Below the pieces are notes generated by a model. It was given only the letters and a program-made list of their open reading frames with translations. It was not told where the DNA came from and made no database searches. Positions 1 through 7,216 of a stretch of DNA of 36,462 nucleotides are shown in pieces. Positions within the stretch are counted from its first letter, which is position 1, and each line of letters opens with the position of its first letter. The translations under genes were made by a program, and so were the position numbers. The DNA is from Treponema sp. (GTDB taxonomy: Bacteria; Spirochaetota; Spirochaetia; Treponematales; Treponemataceae), in the NCBI GenBank assembly GCA_016294035.1, contig JAEDCT010000025.1, positions 1 through 36,462 of the forward strand, given 5' to 3'.

Positions 1-53
1 AACCCCCACAGTCAGAACCAGAATCTGAAGTGCTACCATTACACAATCGGGGA
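1..53 (-). tRNA. tRNA-Gln(CTG), 5' part, cut by window edge
   Basis: On the minus strand a cloverleaf 5' half can be read from position 53 to the edge. There is a 7-nt acceptor strand (TCCCCGA), a D arm with the usual AATGGTAGCAC pattern, and a 5-bp anticodon stem (TCAGA/TCTGA) closing the loop TTCTGGT, which puts CTG at positions 34-36 and so reads Gln codon CAG. The T arm and 3' acceptor strand lie outside the window. A good promoter sits just upstream. Confidence 0.85.
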
Positions 54-63
54 ATGTGCAGTG

Positions 64-110
64 ATGAGATAGTAGCAAATATATAAATTTATGTCAAGCA
101 ACTATCTCAT
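64..110. repeat. 10-bp perfect inverted repeat around the tRNA promoter
   Basis: ATGAGATAGT (64-73) and its exact reverse complement ACTATCTCAT (101-110) bracket the tRNA promoter. The left arm overlaps the -10 box and the right arm lies just upstream of the -35. A T run follows the right arm on the plus strand, so it could also act as a plus-strand terminator. An operator and a terminator cannot be told apart from sequence. Confidence 0.6.
69..97 (-). promoter_or_regulatory. Promoter of the tRNA-Gln gene
   Basis: Minus strand: -35 TTGACA (92-97), 17-nt spacer, -10 TACTAT (69-74). Transcription should begin about 10 nt before the mature tRNA 5' end at 53. The -35 is perfect consensus and the -10 matches 5 of 6. 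Confidence 0.75.
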
Positions 111-131
111 TTTTTACAAAAATTCTCTGCA

Positions 132-641
132 TCATTTTCCATTATCAATAACGATAATCTTAACCGGACCATGATGACGTTTTGCCTCATGGCGATCATG
201 ATAATGCTTTTCATGGCATTTCTCATAATGCCTGTCATGCTTTTTTTCATGGGAAACCTTTATAATGCGAGGCTTTAATTTCTTTTCAGAAACTTTTCCA
301 ACCTTTTCTGGTCTCACATGATTCGGTACCCTTACAACCGGCCTTGAAGGATTCCTGTCTTCTTCCCTGGCTGCAACATGAGGCTTTTTTGCCTTAGGAG
401 CTTCTACAACTTTGACTTCCTCCTTTGGTTTCTGAACAGGATTTTCTGCAACAGGACCTTTCTTTGCTCCCGGTTTTTCACTGACAATTACATCAGGCTT
501 AACATCAACTTTGACAACAACTTTCTTTTCAGGCGAAACAGGTTCAACCGGCTTGGCTGGTTCTGCAAAAAGAGAGGCTGCCGTCACGGCAAGAATCATA
601 CCTTCCAAAGCAAATGACTTTTTGAGTGTTTGTGTATCCAT
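132..641 (-). CDS. Secreted His-rich protein, possible metal binding
   Basis: No family recognised. The protein is 169 residues. The start at 641 was chosen because AGGAGG lies 9 nt before this ATG, while an ATG 15 codons upstream has none. Residues 1-26 look like a signal peptide (KK, hydrophobic stretch, cleavage near SLFA-EP). A Pro/Lys/Val-rich low-complexity segment follows to about residue 110. The C-terminal third is very basic and His-rich, with nine His in about 34 residues in HDRH, CHEKH and HDRH patterns, plus one Cys. Metal binding (zinc, nickel or copper) outside the cytoplasm is inferred from composition only. The gene stands alone with its own promoter, downstream of ribH on the same strand and upstream of the tRNA. 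Low-complexity proteins give unreliable homology matches. Confidence 0.7.
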   Translation of the reverse strand: MDTQTLKKSFALEGMILAVTAASLFAEPAKPVEPVSPEKKVVVKVDVKPDVIVSEKPGAKKGPVAENPVQKPKEEVKVVEAPKAKKPHVAAREEDRNPSRPVVRVPNHVRPEKVGKVSEKKLKPRIIKVSHEKKHDRHYEKCHEKHYHDRHEAKRHHGPVKIIVIDNGK

Positions 642-672
642 AATTATTCCTCCTGAAATTGCGTAAGGACCG

Positions 673-702
673 ATTTTAGTTTTCAAAACCAGTCCTTGTC
701 AT
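673..702 (-). promoter_or_regulatory. Promoter of the His-rich protein gene
   Basis: Minus strand: -35 ATGACA (697-702), 18-nt spacer, -10 TAAAAT (673-678), each 5 of 6 to consensus. It predicts a leader of about 25-30 nt that includes the AGGAGG site. Confidence 0.5.
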
Positions 703-804
703 TCTCAATTTCTAATTAATAAACCACCAGCAGTTCCAGAAGGTTTCAATAATAATGAAATGTTATGAAATCATTTCAGCCATTCATTTTCCTGAAAATC
801 ATCA

Positions 805-1266
805 CTATATCTGCTTCATAAGATTTACCATTTCAATTGCACCAAGAGCACAGTCATAGCCCTTGTTTCCGGCTTTTGTTCCAGCTCTTTCCATAGCCTG
901 CTGGATTGTGTCTGTTGTCAAAATTCCAAACATTACAGGAACACCAGTCTGCATTGAAACAGTTGCGATTCCCTTTGATACTTCTGCACAAACATAATCA
1001 TAGTGAGTTGTTGCACCTCTGATTACAGCTCCAACACAAATCACTGCATCATACTTTCCGCTTTCTGCAAGTTTTTTTGCAACTACTGGAATTTCAAATG
1101 CGCCCGGAACCCATGCCAGTGAAATATTTTCCTCGGCAACGTCATGTCTCAAAAGTCCGTCGCGAGCACCTTCAATAAGCTTTGACACAATGAACTCATT
1201 AAAGCGAGATGCAACAATTGCAACCTTCATTCCATCACTTACAAGCTTTCCTTCAATAATTTTCAT
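805..1266 (-). CDS. ribH: 6,7-dimethyl-8-ribityllumazine synthase
   Basis: Cytoplasmic enzyme that condenses 5-amino-6-ribitylamino-uracil with 3,4-dihydroxy-2-butanone 4-phosphate, the penultimate step of riboflavin synthesis. It is 153 residues, normal for the family. Family motifs are visible: SRFNEFI near residue 20, WVPGAFEIP near 52-60, the catalytic His in THYDYVC (H88), and GILTTDT near 117. The start is at 1266 because GGAGG sits 5 nt before it; the ATG four codons upstream would place that site inside the gene. It is the last gene of ribD-ribE-ribBA-ribH, separated from ribBA by about 100 nt that hold a terminator-like hairpin. Confidence 0.96.
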   Translation of the reverse strand: MKIIEGKLVSDGMKVAIVASRFNEFIVSKLIEGARDGLLRHDVAEENISLAWVPGAFEIPVVAKKLAESGKYDAVICVGAVIRGATTHYDYVCAEVSKGIATVSMQTGVPVMFGILTTDTIQQAMERAGTKAGNKGYDCALGAIEMVNLMKQI

Positions 1267-1285
1267 ATTTTCCTCCAAATAAAAT

Positions 1286-1356
1286 CAAAAAATCACACTC
1301 ACGGAACGAACATACATCAAACTATAATAATATTTTCCACTTCCGCAAGAGAGTGT
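1286..1356 (-). terminator. Terminator- or attenuator-like hairpin between ribBA and ribH
   Basis: Read on the minus strand, ACACTC (1356-1351) and CGGAA (1345-1341) pair with TTCCG (1306-1302) and GAGTGT (1300-1295), followed by GATTTTTT. The loop is about 34 nt, longer than a normal intrinsic terminator. It may lower ribH expression relative to ribBA or end a shorter transcript. Confidence 0.4.
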
Positions 1357-1370
1357 TTCCAAACAAAATA

Positions 1371-2576
1371 CTAAAGCAAGTGTCCCATGCGGACGGCCTT
1401 GGTTTTCAAATAAAATTCATCATGCAGCTGCGGGGCCATTGAAACAGGAACACGCTCGCACACTTCTACAGGTGAATTTTCACGGGAAAAAGCATCAATT
1501 TTTTTCGGGTTGTTTGTCATGAGACGAACTTTTTTTATTCCCAGGTACTGCAGGATTTGAATGCCACAAGTATAGTCCCTGCTGTCTTCAGGGAATCCCA
1601 AAGCAAGATTTGCATCAACCGTATCCATTCCCTGTTCCTGAAGAGAATAAGCACGAATCTTGTTCAATATTCCGATTCCCCTGCCTTCCTGAGTCAAGTA
1701 AACAAGTACACCACTTTTATTCTCAGAGATTTTTTTCAGGGCTGCATCAAGCTGTTCACCGCAATCACATTTAAGGGATCCGAAAGTATCACCGGTAAGA
1801 CATTCACTGTGAATGCGGCACAAAACCTTTTCTTCCTTTTCCACTTCCCCCATGACCAGAGCCTCATGATGCTCACCTGAAATCTTGTCACGAAACCCGT
1901 AGAGAATGAAGTCGCCGTATTTTGTTGGAAGATTGGCCTTTGCAACACACTCAATGATTGTTTCCTTGTATTTTCTGTATTCAATGAGATCAGCAATTTC
2001 AAGCATTGTCATGTTCCAGTTAGATGCCTTTTCCTTAAGTTCATGAAGACGAGCCATTGTTCCGTCATCACTCATGATTTCACAGCAAAGACCAATACCA
2101 CTCAATCCAGCCAGGCGGCAGAAATCAACAGTTGCCTCAGTATGACCATTTCTTTCAAGGACTCCGCCTTTTTTTGCAACCAGTGGAAACATGTGACCAG
2201 GACGACGAAAATCCTCAGGTCTGGAATCAGGGTTAACAAAAGCCATTGCCGTTGCACTTCGGTCAAAAGCACTGATTCCAGTTGATGTAGAAACATGATC
2301 CACACTTACAGTAAATGCAGTCTCGTGATTATCAGTATTCTTGAATGTCATTGGAACAAGATTAAATTTTCTTGCAGTTTCTTCTGGCATAGGCATGCAA
2401 ATTAATCCACATGCATTGTGTGCCATGAAATTTATATTTTCAGGAGTTGCACTTTCTGCAGAACAAATAAGATCACCCTCGTTTTCCCGTGACTCATCAT
2501 CTGTAACGAGAATAAGTTTTCCATTTCTCAAATCTTCAAGTGCTTTTTCAACCAGCTTAATTTTTTCTGTAGTCAT
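1371..2576 (-). CDS. ribBA: Bifunctional 3,4-DHBP synthase / GTP cyclohydrolase II
   Basis: Supplies both precursors of riboflavin: 3,4-dihydroxy-2-butanone 4-phosphate from ribulose 5-phosphate, and 2,5-diamino-6-ribosylamino-pyrimidinone 5'-phosphate from GTP. The 401 residues are typical of the fusion. The N-terminal DHBP synthase domain (about 1-205) has the acidic metal-site motif DDESRENEGD (26-35), RPGHMFPL and HTEATVDFCRLAG. The C-terminal cyclohydrolase II domain has zinc cysteines C259, C270 and C272 in CLTGDTFGSLKCDC, then TQEGRGIG and a LMTNNPKK motif. AGGAGG precedes the ATG. It lies 35 nt after ribE in the rib operon. Confidence 0.97.
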   Translation of the reverse strand: MTTEKIKLVEKALEDLRNGKLILVTDDESRENEGDLICSAESATPENINFMAHNACGLICMPMPEETARKFNLVPMTFKNTDNHETAFTVSVDHVSTSTGISAFDRSATAMAFVNPDSRPEDFRRPGHMFPLVAKKGGVLERNGHTEATVDFCRLAGLSGIGLCCEIMSDDGTMARLHELKEKASNWNMTMLEIADLIEYRKYKETIIECVAKANLPTKYGDFILYGFRDKISGEHHEALVMGEVEKEEKVLCRIHSECLTGDTFGSLKCDCGEQLDAALKKISENKSGVLVYLTQEGRGIGILNKIRAYSLQEQGMDTVDANLALGFPEDSRDYTCGIQILQYLGIKKVRLMTNNPKKIDAFSRENSPVEVCERVPVSMAPQLHDEFYLKTKAVRMGHLL

Positions 2577-2611
2577 GGCCAGGGCCTCCTTTTTTTTTTC
2601 AATTCTATTAA

Positions 2612-3265
2612 TCAGTGATAGCTTATGAAATCCGTAAACAAATTTGAGACATCATTCTTTCCATCAGGTTGTCCAAGATTCACGAAATGACTGATGTATT
2701 TTCCGACTATATCACATTCAATATTAACAATACTTCCCTGCTTTTTTTCATGGAGAATCGTCACGTTCCAGGTATGGGGAATGACTGCGACAGAAACAAC
2801 ACAATCATTTCCAGACCAGTCAACACTTGCAACTGTAAGGCTTATTCCGTCAACACAAAGAGAGCCCTTTTCTATCATGAAATTTCCGAGAGATTTTTCC
2901 ATGACAATTCTAAGATTGACTGCATTCTCATCTGAAGAAAATGACGCGATTCTAGCAGTGCCGTCAACATGTCCCGAAACAATATGACCACCAAATCTAC
3001 CGTCAGCTTTCATGGCCCGCTCAAGATTAACATGGCATCCAGGAAACAATGACGAAAGGGATGTTCTTGAAAAAGTTTCAGGAGTAACATCTGCACAAAA
3101 CGCAGAGCCTTCAATTCTGCATACGGTAAGGCAAACTCCGTTTACGGCAATGCTTTCGCCCATAACAAGCACATCAAAATCAGTCTCTATAAAAATTGAA
3201 AGTGACTTTTGATTACGCAGAATATTTCTTACAGTTCCGAGAGTTTCAATGATTCCAGTAAACAT
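2612..3265 (-). CDS. ribE: Riboflavin synthase, alpha chain
   Basis: Dismutates two molecules of 6,7-dimethyl-8-ribityllumazine to riboflavin, the last step of the pathway. The 217 residues fit the family. The start at 3265 gives the canonical MFTGIIETLG N-terminus and has GGAGG 9 nt upstream. The two internal lumazine-binding repeats are seen, the first with FGGHIVSGHVDGTARI near residue 100 and the second with CVDGISLTV near 137. The ATG lies one base after the ribD stop, with the ribosome-binding site inside the ribD end, so translation is probably coupled. Called ribE here; some annotations use ribC or ribE for the same enzyme. Confidence 0.95.
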   Translation of the reverse strand: MFTGIIETLGTVRNILRNQKSLSIFIETDFDVLVMGESIAVNGVCLTVCRIEGSAFCADVTPETFSRTSLSSLFPGCHVNLERAMKADGRFGGHIVSGHVDGTARIASFSSDENAVNLRIVMEKSLGNFMIEKGSLCVDGISLTVASVDWSGNDCVVSVAVIPHTWNVTILHEKKQGSIVNIECDIVGKYISHFVNLGQPDGKNDVSNLFTDFISYH

Positions 3266-3266
3266 T

Positions 3267-4406
3267 TTACTTTTCCTCCGAACCAATTTTGTAATCAAGC
3301 AGAACATCTCCATCAAACAAAGTAACTTTTGGTTCAGAAAGCCTGACACAATTTTCTATTGATTCAACTTCAATTCCCTGCACGCAAGTTCTTGGTCTTT
3401 GTGTTCCACCAAATATTTTTGGAGCAATAAAAAGATACAGACGATTTACAAGACATTTTTTTCTGCAAAGAAGAACACTATTCAAAAGTCCGCCTGATTC
3501 TACAAGAACACTGTCATATTTATTTTTACCAAGCCATATTAAAACCTTATCAAGATCAACATGGCCATCACAATCAGGATCCACTTCAACTACAAGAACA
3601 GATTTTTCCTTCAACTTATTTTTCTTTTCTTCATTCTGATTTTTCAAAGTGAACACAACAAGAGGAATTTCTGATGCAGTTCTTACAAGTCTGCTGGAAA
3701 AAGGAATTTCAAGACGACTGTCGATTACAAGCCTTGCTGGATTCTTTATGCCCTCACAATCAATTCTTGAATTCAGCATGGGATCATCAGCCAGAACTGT
3801 ATTTATTCCAGTCATGATGCACGAATAGTTTCCGCGCAAAAAATGAACATGCTTTCTGGATGATTCACCGGTAATCCATTTGCTTTCACCTGAAGACAAG
3901 GCAGTTTTTCCGTCTGCAGTGACAGCTGATTTTATGGCAACATAGGGCATGCCTGTTCTTACGTAATGGAAGAAAATATCATTAAGACTGTCACACTCAT
4001 CTTTCATGAAATCCTGAACAACTTCGATTCCTGCTTTTCTTAATGCCTCAACCCCCTTTCCATTCACAAGAGAATTTGGATCACGGCTCCCGATTATTAC
4101 GCGGCTTATACCGCTTTCAATGACAGCCTGAGTACATGGAGGCTGCTTTCCCTGGTGACAGCAGGGTTCCAGAGTGACATACATATCACAACCAGAAACA
4201 TCAATGTTATTTTCCCTTGCATTTTTGAGGGCATCGCGTTCTGCATGGAGATTTCCGTATTCGTGGTGAAAGCCTTCAGATACTATTTCCCCATTGCGGA
4301 CAATTACTGCACCAACAAGAGGATTGGGATGGACTTTTCCTCCACCTTTTCTGGCAAGCTCAATGGCTCTTTCCATGAAATAGTTTGATATAAAACTTTC
4401 ACTCAT
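3267..4406 (-). CDS. ribD: Bifunctional pyrimidine deaminase / reductase
   Basis: Deaminates and then reduces the cyclohydrolase II product in riboflavin synthesis. The 379 residues are normal. The N-terminal cytidine-deaminase-like domain has HAE (H54-E56) and PCCHQGKQPPC with zinc ligands C82 and C91. The C-terminal reductase domain begins with YVAIKSAVTADGKTA and includes VESGG near residue 300. No Shine-Dalgarno site is seen. The start used here resembles the family N-terminus, but an ATG ten codons in (MERAIELA) is possible. The start codon lies in the loop of a 17-bp perfect inverted repeat. The gene is 32 nt after clpB and heads the rib cluster. Confidence 0.95.
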   Translation of the reverse strand: MSESFISNYFMERAIELARKGGGKVHPNPLVGAVIVRNGEIVSEGFHHEYGNLHAERDALKNARENNIDVSGCDMYVTLEPCCHQGKQPPCTQAVIESGISRVIIGSRDPNSLVNGKGVEALRKAGIEVVQDFMKDECDSLNDIFFHYVRTGMPYVAIKSAVTADGKTALSSGESKWITGESSRKHVHFLRGNYSCIMTGINTVLADDPMLNSRIDCEGIKNPARLVIDSRLEIPFSSRLVRTASEIPLVVFTLKNQNEEKKNKLKEKSVLVVEVDPDCDGHVDLDKVLIWLGKNKYDSVLVESGGLLNSVLLCRKKCLVNRLYLFIAPKIFGGTQRPRTCVQGIEVESIENCVRLSEPKVTLFDGDVLLDYKIGSEEK

Positions 4407-4429
4407 AGAGATAGTTTTATATCAAACTA
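4381..4429. repeat. 17-bp perfect inverted repeat with the ribD start codon in its loop
   Basis: The arms 4381-4397 and 4413-4429 are exact reverse complements (TAGTTTGATATAAAACT and AGTTTTATATCAAACTA). The 15-nt loop contains the ribD ATG (4404-4406). In a clpB-ribD read-through mRNA this would fold as a long AU-rich hairpin presenting the start codon. In DNA one arm contains a possible -10 (TATAAA) for ribD. There is no T run, so it is not a normal intrinsic terminator. Confidence 0.85.
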
Positions 4430-4442
4430 AATATAAATTCAA
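4416..4442 (-). promoter_or_regulatory. Possible ribD promoter
   Basis: Minus strand: TTGAAT (4437-4442), 15-nt spacer, TATAAA (4416-4421), ending 9 nt before the ribD ATG. The spacer is short and the -35 overlaps the clpB stop codon, so this is weak on its own. It would give a nearly leaderless ribD mRNA and separate rib expression from clpB. Confidence 0.35.
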
Positions 4443-7021
4443 GACTCAAAAGTCAAACTGTCTCCAGAACAGGAAACATGAATGGTGTCACCATCACGGA
4501 ATTTTCCAAGAATAATTTCTTTTGACAGTGGATTTTCAAGATAAGTCTGGACAGCTCTTTTTACCGGTCTGGCTCCAAACTCTGGCTGGAATCCCTTGTC
4601 TGCCAGGAAAGAAATTGCCTTGTCATCAAAGGTCACTTTCAGGCCACGGTCCAAAAGTCTCTTGGAAACCCTTTCAAGCTGAAGTCGGACAATCGATTCA
4701 ATATGTGACTTTTCAAGTTTCTGGAACATGATTGTCTCATCAATTCGATTCAGGAATTCTGGTCGGAATGTCTGTTTGAGAAGAACATCAATCTTTTCCT
4801 TTATTTCGGACAAATCGGACTCAGCATTATCAAGAATAAGAGATGATCCAAGATTGCTTGTCATAATGATAATAGTGTTCTTGAAATCAACAACTCGTCC
4901 CTGACCATCTGTCAAACGTCCATCATCAAGAACCTGAAGAAGAACGTTAAAAACATCCGGGTGGGCTTTTTCAACTTCATCAAGCAAAATAACGCTGTAT
5001 GGTCTTCTTCTGACAGCTTCAGTCAGCTGGCCACCCTCATCATATCCAACATATCCTGGAGGTGCTCCAATAAGGCGGGTCACGCTGAATTTTTCCATGT
5101 ACTCGCTCATATCAATTCTGGTCAAAGCCTTTTCATCATTGAACAAAAAATCTGCCAGTGTCTTTGCAAGTTCCGTCTTTCCTACGCCTGTTGGTCCGAT
5201 GAAAAGAAAACTTCCCAGAGGTCTGTTGGGATCACTCAAACCTGCACGATTTCTGCGGATTGCATCAGCCACACTAGACACAGCCATATCCTGACCGACA
5301 ACCCGTTTGTGAAGCACATCTTCAAGCTGAATGTACTTTTCTTTTTCTCCGGACATCATCTTGCTCACCGGAATTCCCGTCCATGCAGAAACAACACGAC
5401 AGATATCCTCTTCAGTAACTTCTCTTTTCAGGAGAGACTGTCGTTCCTCAGAAATGTTTTCAGCCTTTTCATTCTGGAGGTTTTCCAGTTCCTTTTCCAG
5501 TTCCGGTATGACTGAATACTTAAGCTCTGCAGCTTTTTCAAGATTTCCTTCGCGGGTAAATTTTTCAACATCACTTCTTGCCTTTTCCAGGTCTTCCTTC
5601 AGCTTTCGATTTCTGTCGATTGAAGACTTCTCATTAAGCCATCTGGCTTTCATGGCATCTCTCCTGCTTGTTATGTCGGAAATTTCACCATTAAGTTTTT
5701 CAAGACGCTCACGGCTTTCCTTGTCTTTTTCTTTAAGCAGGGATTGTTTTTCAATGGCAAGCTGAAGCAGTTTTCTTTCAAGCTTATCAAGTTCAACAGG
5801 CTGACTTTCAATTTCCATCTTAAGACGGCTGGCTGCCTCATCAACCAGATCAATTGCCTTGTCCGGCAGAAATCTTGATGTAATATACCTGTTGCTAAGT
5901 TCTGCAGCTTCAACCAGAGCCTCATCATTTATTATGACTCCATGATGAACCTCATACTTTTCACGAAGTCCGCGAAGAATTGCAATTGTGTCCTCAACAC
6001 TTGGTTCCTGGCAGAAAACCTGCTGAAATCTTCGTTCAAGAGCAGCATCCTTTTCAATATACTTTCTGTATTCATTTAAGGTTGTTGCACCAATTACCCT
6101 AAGTTCACCTCTGGCAAGAGCAGGCTTAAGCAAATTACCTGCATCTGTTCCACCCTCACTTGCACCGGCACCAACAATAGTGTGAAGCTCATCAATGAAC
6201 AAAATTATTCTGCCTTCACTTTTGGCCACCTGTTTGATTACGCCTTTGAGTCGCTCCTCAAATTCTCCGCGGTATTTTGCACCTGCCACAAGCTGCCCCA
6301 TATCAAGGGACAAAAGTTTCTTGCCCTTAAGACTGTCCGGAACATCACCAGATGCAATTCGTCTTGCAAGTCCCTCAACAACTGCAGTTTTTCCAACACC
6401 CGGCTCACCAATAAGAACAGGATTATTTTTTGTTCGTCTGCTTATTACCTGCATTACACGGCGGATTTCCTCATCACGCCCAATGACCGGATCAATTTTG
6501 TCCTGAGCAGCCTTTTCAGTTAAATCAATACAATACTTTTCAAGTGAACGCATTTTACTTTCAGGATCATTGGAATCAATTGTCTCGTTTCCGCGGATTT
6601 CTTTTAGTGAAAGAAGAAGGGTATTTCTGTCACATCCCCGGGATCTGAGCAAATTTCCTACAGGAATATCTTCTGCACTCATGGCAAGAAGAACATGCTC
6701 GCATGAAAGATAAAGATCTTTCAGAAATGACATTTCCTTTGTTGCCTTTGCCATTACTTTCTGAAAAGAAGATGAAGGCAATGCATTGGACTGCCCCTTA
6801 ACAACAGGGATCTTGTCTAAAAGTCTTTGAGTTTCTTCTTTTATTTCCGGGATTTTTATTCCGATTTTTTCCAGTAGCGGGACAACAACGCCGTCTTTCT
6901 GGTCAATCATTGCCATAAAAAGATGTTCAGCAGTAACTTCCGCATGATCACTGCTCTGAGCCAAAACACATGCTGTGTTAACTGCATCCTGAAGTTTCAA
7001 AGTCATCTGTTCCTGATTCAT
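4439..7021 (-). CDS. clpB: ATP-dependent disaggregase ClpB
   Basis: Hexameric AAA+ chaperone of the cytoplasm that extracts polypeptides from aggregates together with DnaK. The 860 residues match the family. In order: the Clp N domain (1-145), first AAA module with Walker A GEPGVGKT near 205 and the GAKYRGEFEERLK pore region, the long coiled-coil middle domain about 400-520 (rich in Glu, Lys and Leu) that separates ClpB from ClpA and ClpC, a second AAA module with Walker A GPTGVGKT near 608 and the GYVGYDEGG pore loop, and a C-terminal D2-small domain. AGAGG precedes the start. No CIRCE element (TTAGCACTC-N9-GAGTGCTAA) is seen upstream, so HrcA control is not indicated. Confidence 0.97.
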   Translation of the reverse strand: MNQEQMTLKLQDAVNTACVLAQSSDHAEVTAEHLFMAMIDQKDGVVVPLLEKIGIKIPEIKEETQRLLDKIPVVKGQSNALPSSSFQKVMAKATKEMSFLKDLYLSCEHVLLAMSAEDIPVGNLLRSRGCDRNTLLLSLKEIRGNETIDSNDPESKMRSLEKYCIDLTEKAAQDKIDPVIGRDEEIRRVMQVISRRTKNNPVLIGEPGVGKTAVVEGLARRIASGDVPDSLKGKKLLSLDMGQLVAGAKYRGEFEERLKGVIKQVAKSEGRIILFIDELHTIVGAGASEGGTDAGNLLKPALARGELRVIGATTLNEYRKYIEKDAALERRFQQVFCQEPSVEDTIAILRGLREKYEVHHGVIINDEALVEAAELSNRYITSRFLPDKAIDLVDEAASRLKMEIESQPVELDKLERKLLQLAIEKQSLLKEKDKESRERLEKLNGEISDITSRRDAMKARWLNEKSSIDRNRKLKEDLEKARSDVEKFTREGNLEKAAELKYSVIPELEKELENLQNEKAENISEERQSLLKREVTEEDICRVVSAWTGIPVSKMMSGEKEKYIQLEDVLHKRVVGQDMAVSSVADAIRRNRAGLSDPNRPLGSFLFIGPTGVGKTELAKTLADFLFNDEKALTRIDMSEYMEKFSVTRLIGAPPGYVGYDEGGQLTEAVRRRPYSVILLDEVEKAHPDVFNVLLQVLDDGRLTDGQGRVVDFKNTIIIMTSNLGSSLILDNAESDLSEIKEKIDVLLKQTFRPEFLNRIDETIMFQKLEKSHIESIVRLQLERVSKRLLDRGLKVTFDDKAISFLADKGFQPEFGARPVKRAVQTYLENPLSKEIILGKFRDGDTIHVSCSGDSLTFES

Positions 7022-7216
7022 AATTACCTCTCTATGACATTTAATATAATTAACTCAAGCAAATGCCTGATATATCAGATATAAAAAAATCAGGGGAAAA
7101 ATTCAAGTTTTATACGATAATGCTCACAGTAAGCTGGAGTCGATGCACAGGCAAAACGTTGGGGATATTATTTATTTTAGTAGGAGAGATTTTTTGTCAA
7201 ATGCGAGGTGATGATT
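7022..7216 (-). promoter_or_regulatory. clpB upstream region with a weak promoter candidate and a palindrome
   Basis: This gap lies between the tocopherol-cyclase-like gene and clpB, both on the minus strand. It holds a TTGACA (7195-7200) with TAAAAT (7174-7179) after a short 15-nt spacer, and a perfect 12-bp palindrome CTGATATATCAG (7067-7078) about 45 nt before the clpB ATG. Either could control clpB. No convincing gene is seen here on either strand. Confidence 0.3.

Noticed and set aside
4398..4412. The ribD inverted repeat as the clpB terminator
   Set aside because: The stem is AT-rich, has no following T run, and includes the next gene's start codon.
7022..7216. CIRCE heat-shock element before clpB
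   Set aside because: The TTAGCACTC-N9-GAGTGCTAA pattern was looked for and not found; only an unrelated 12-bp palindrome is present.
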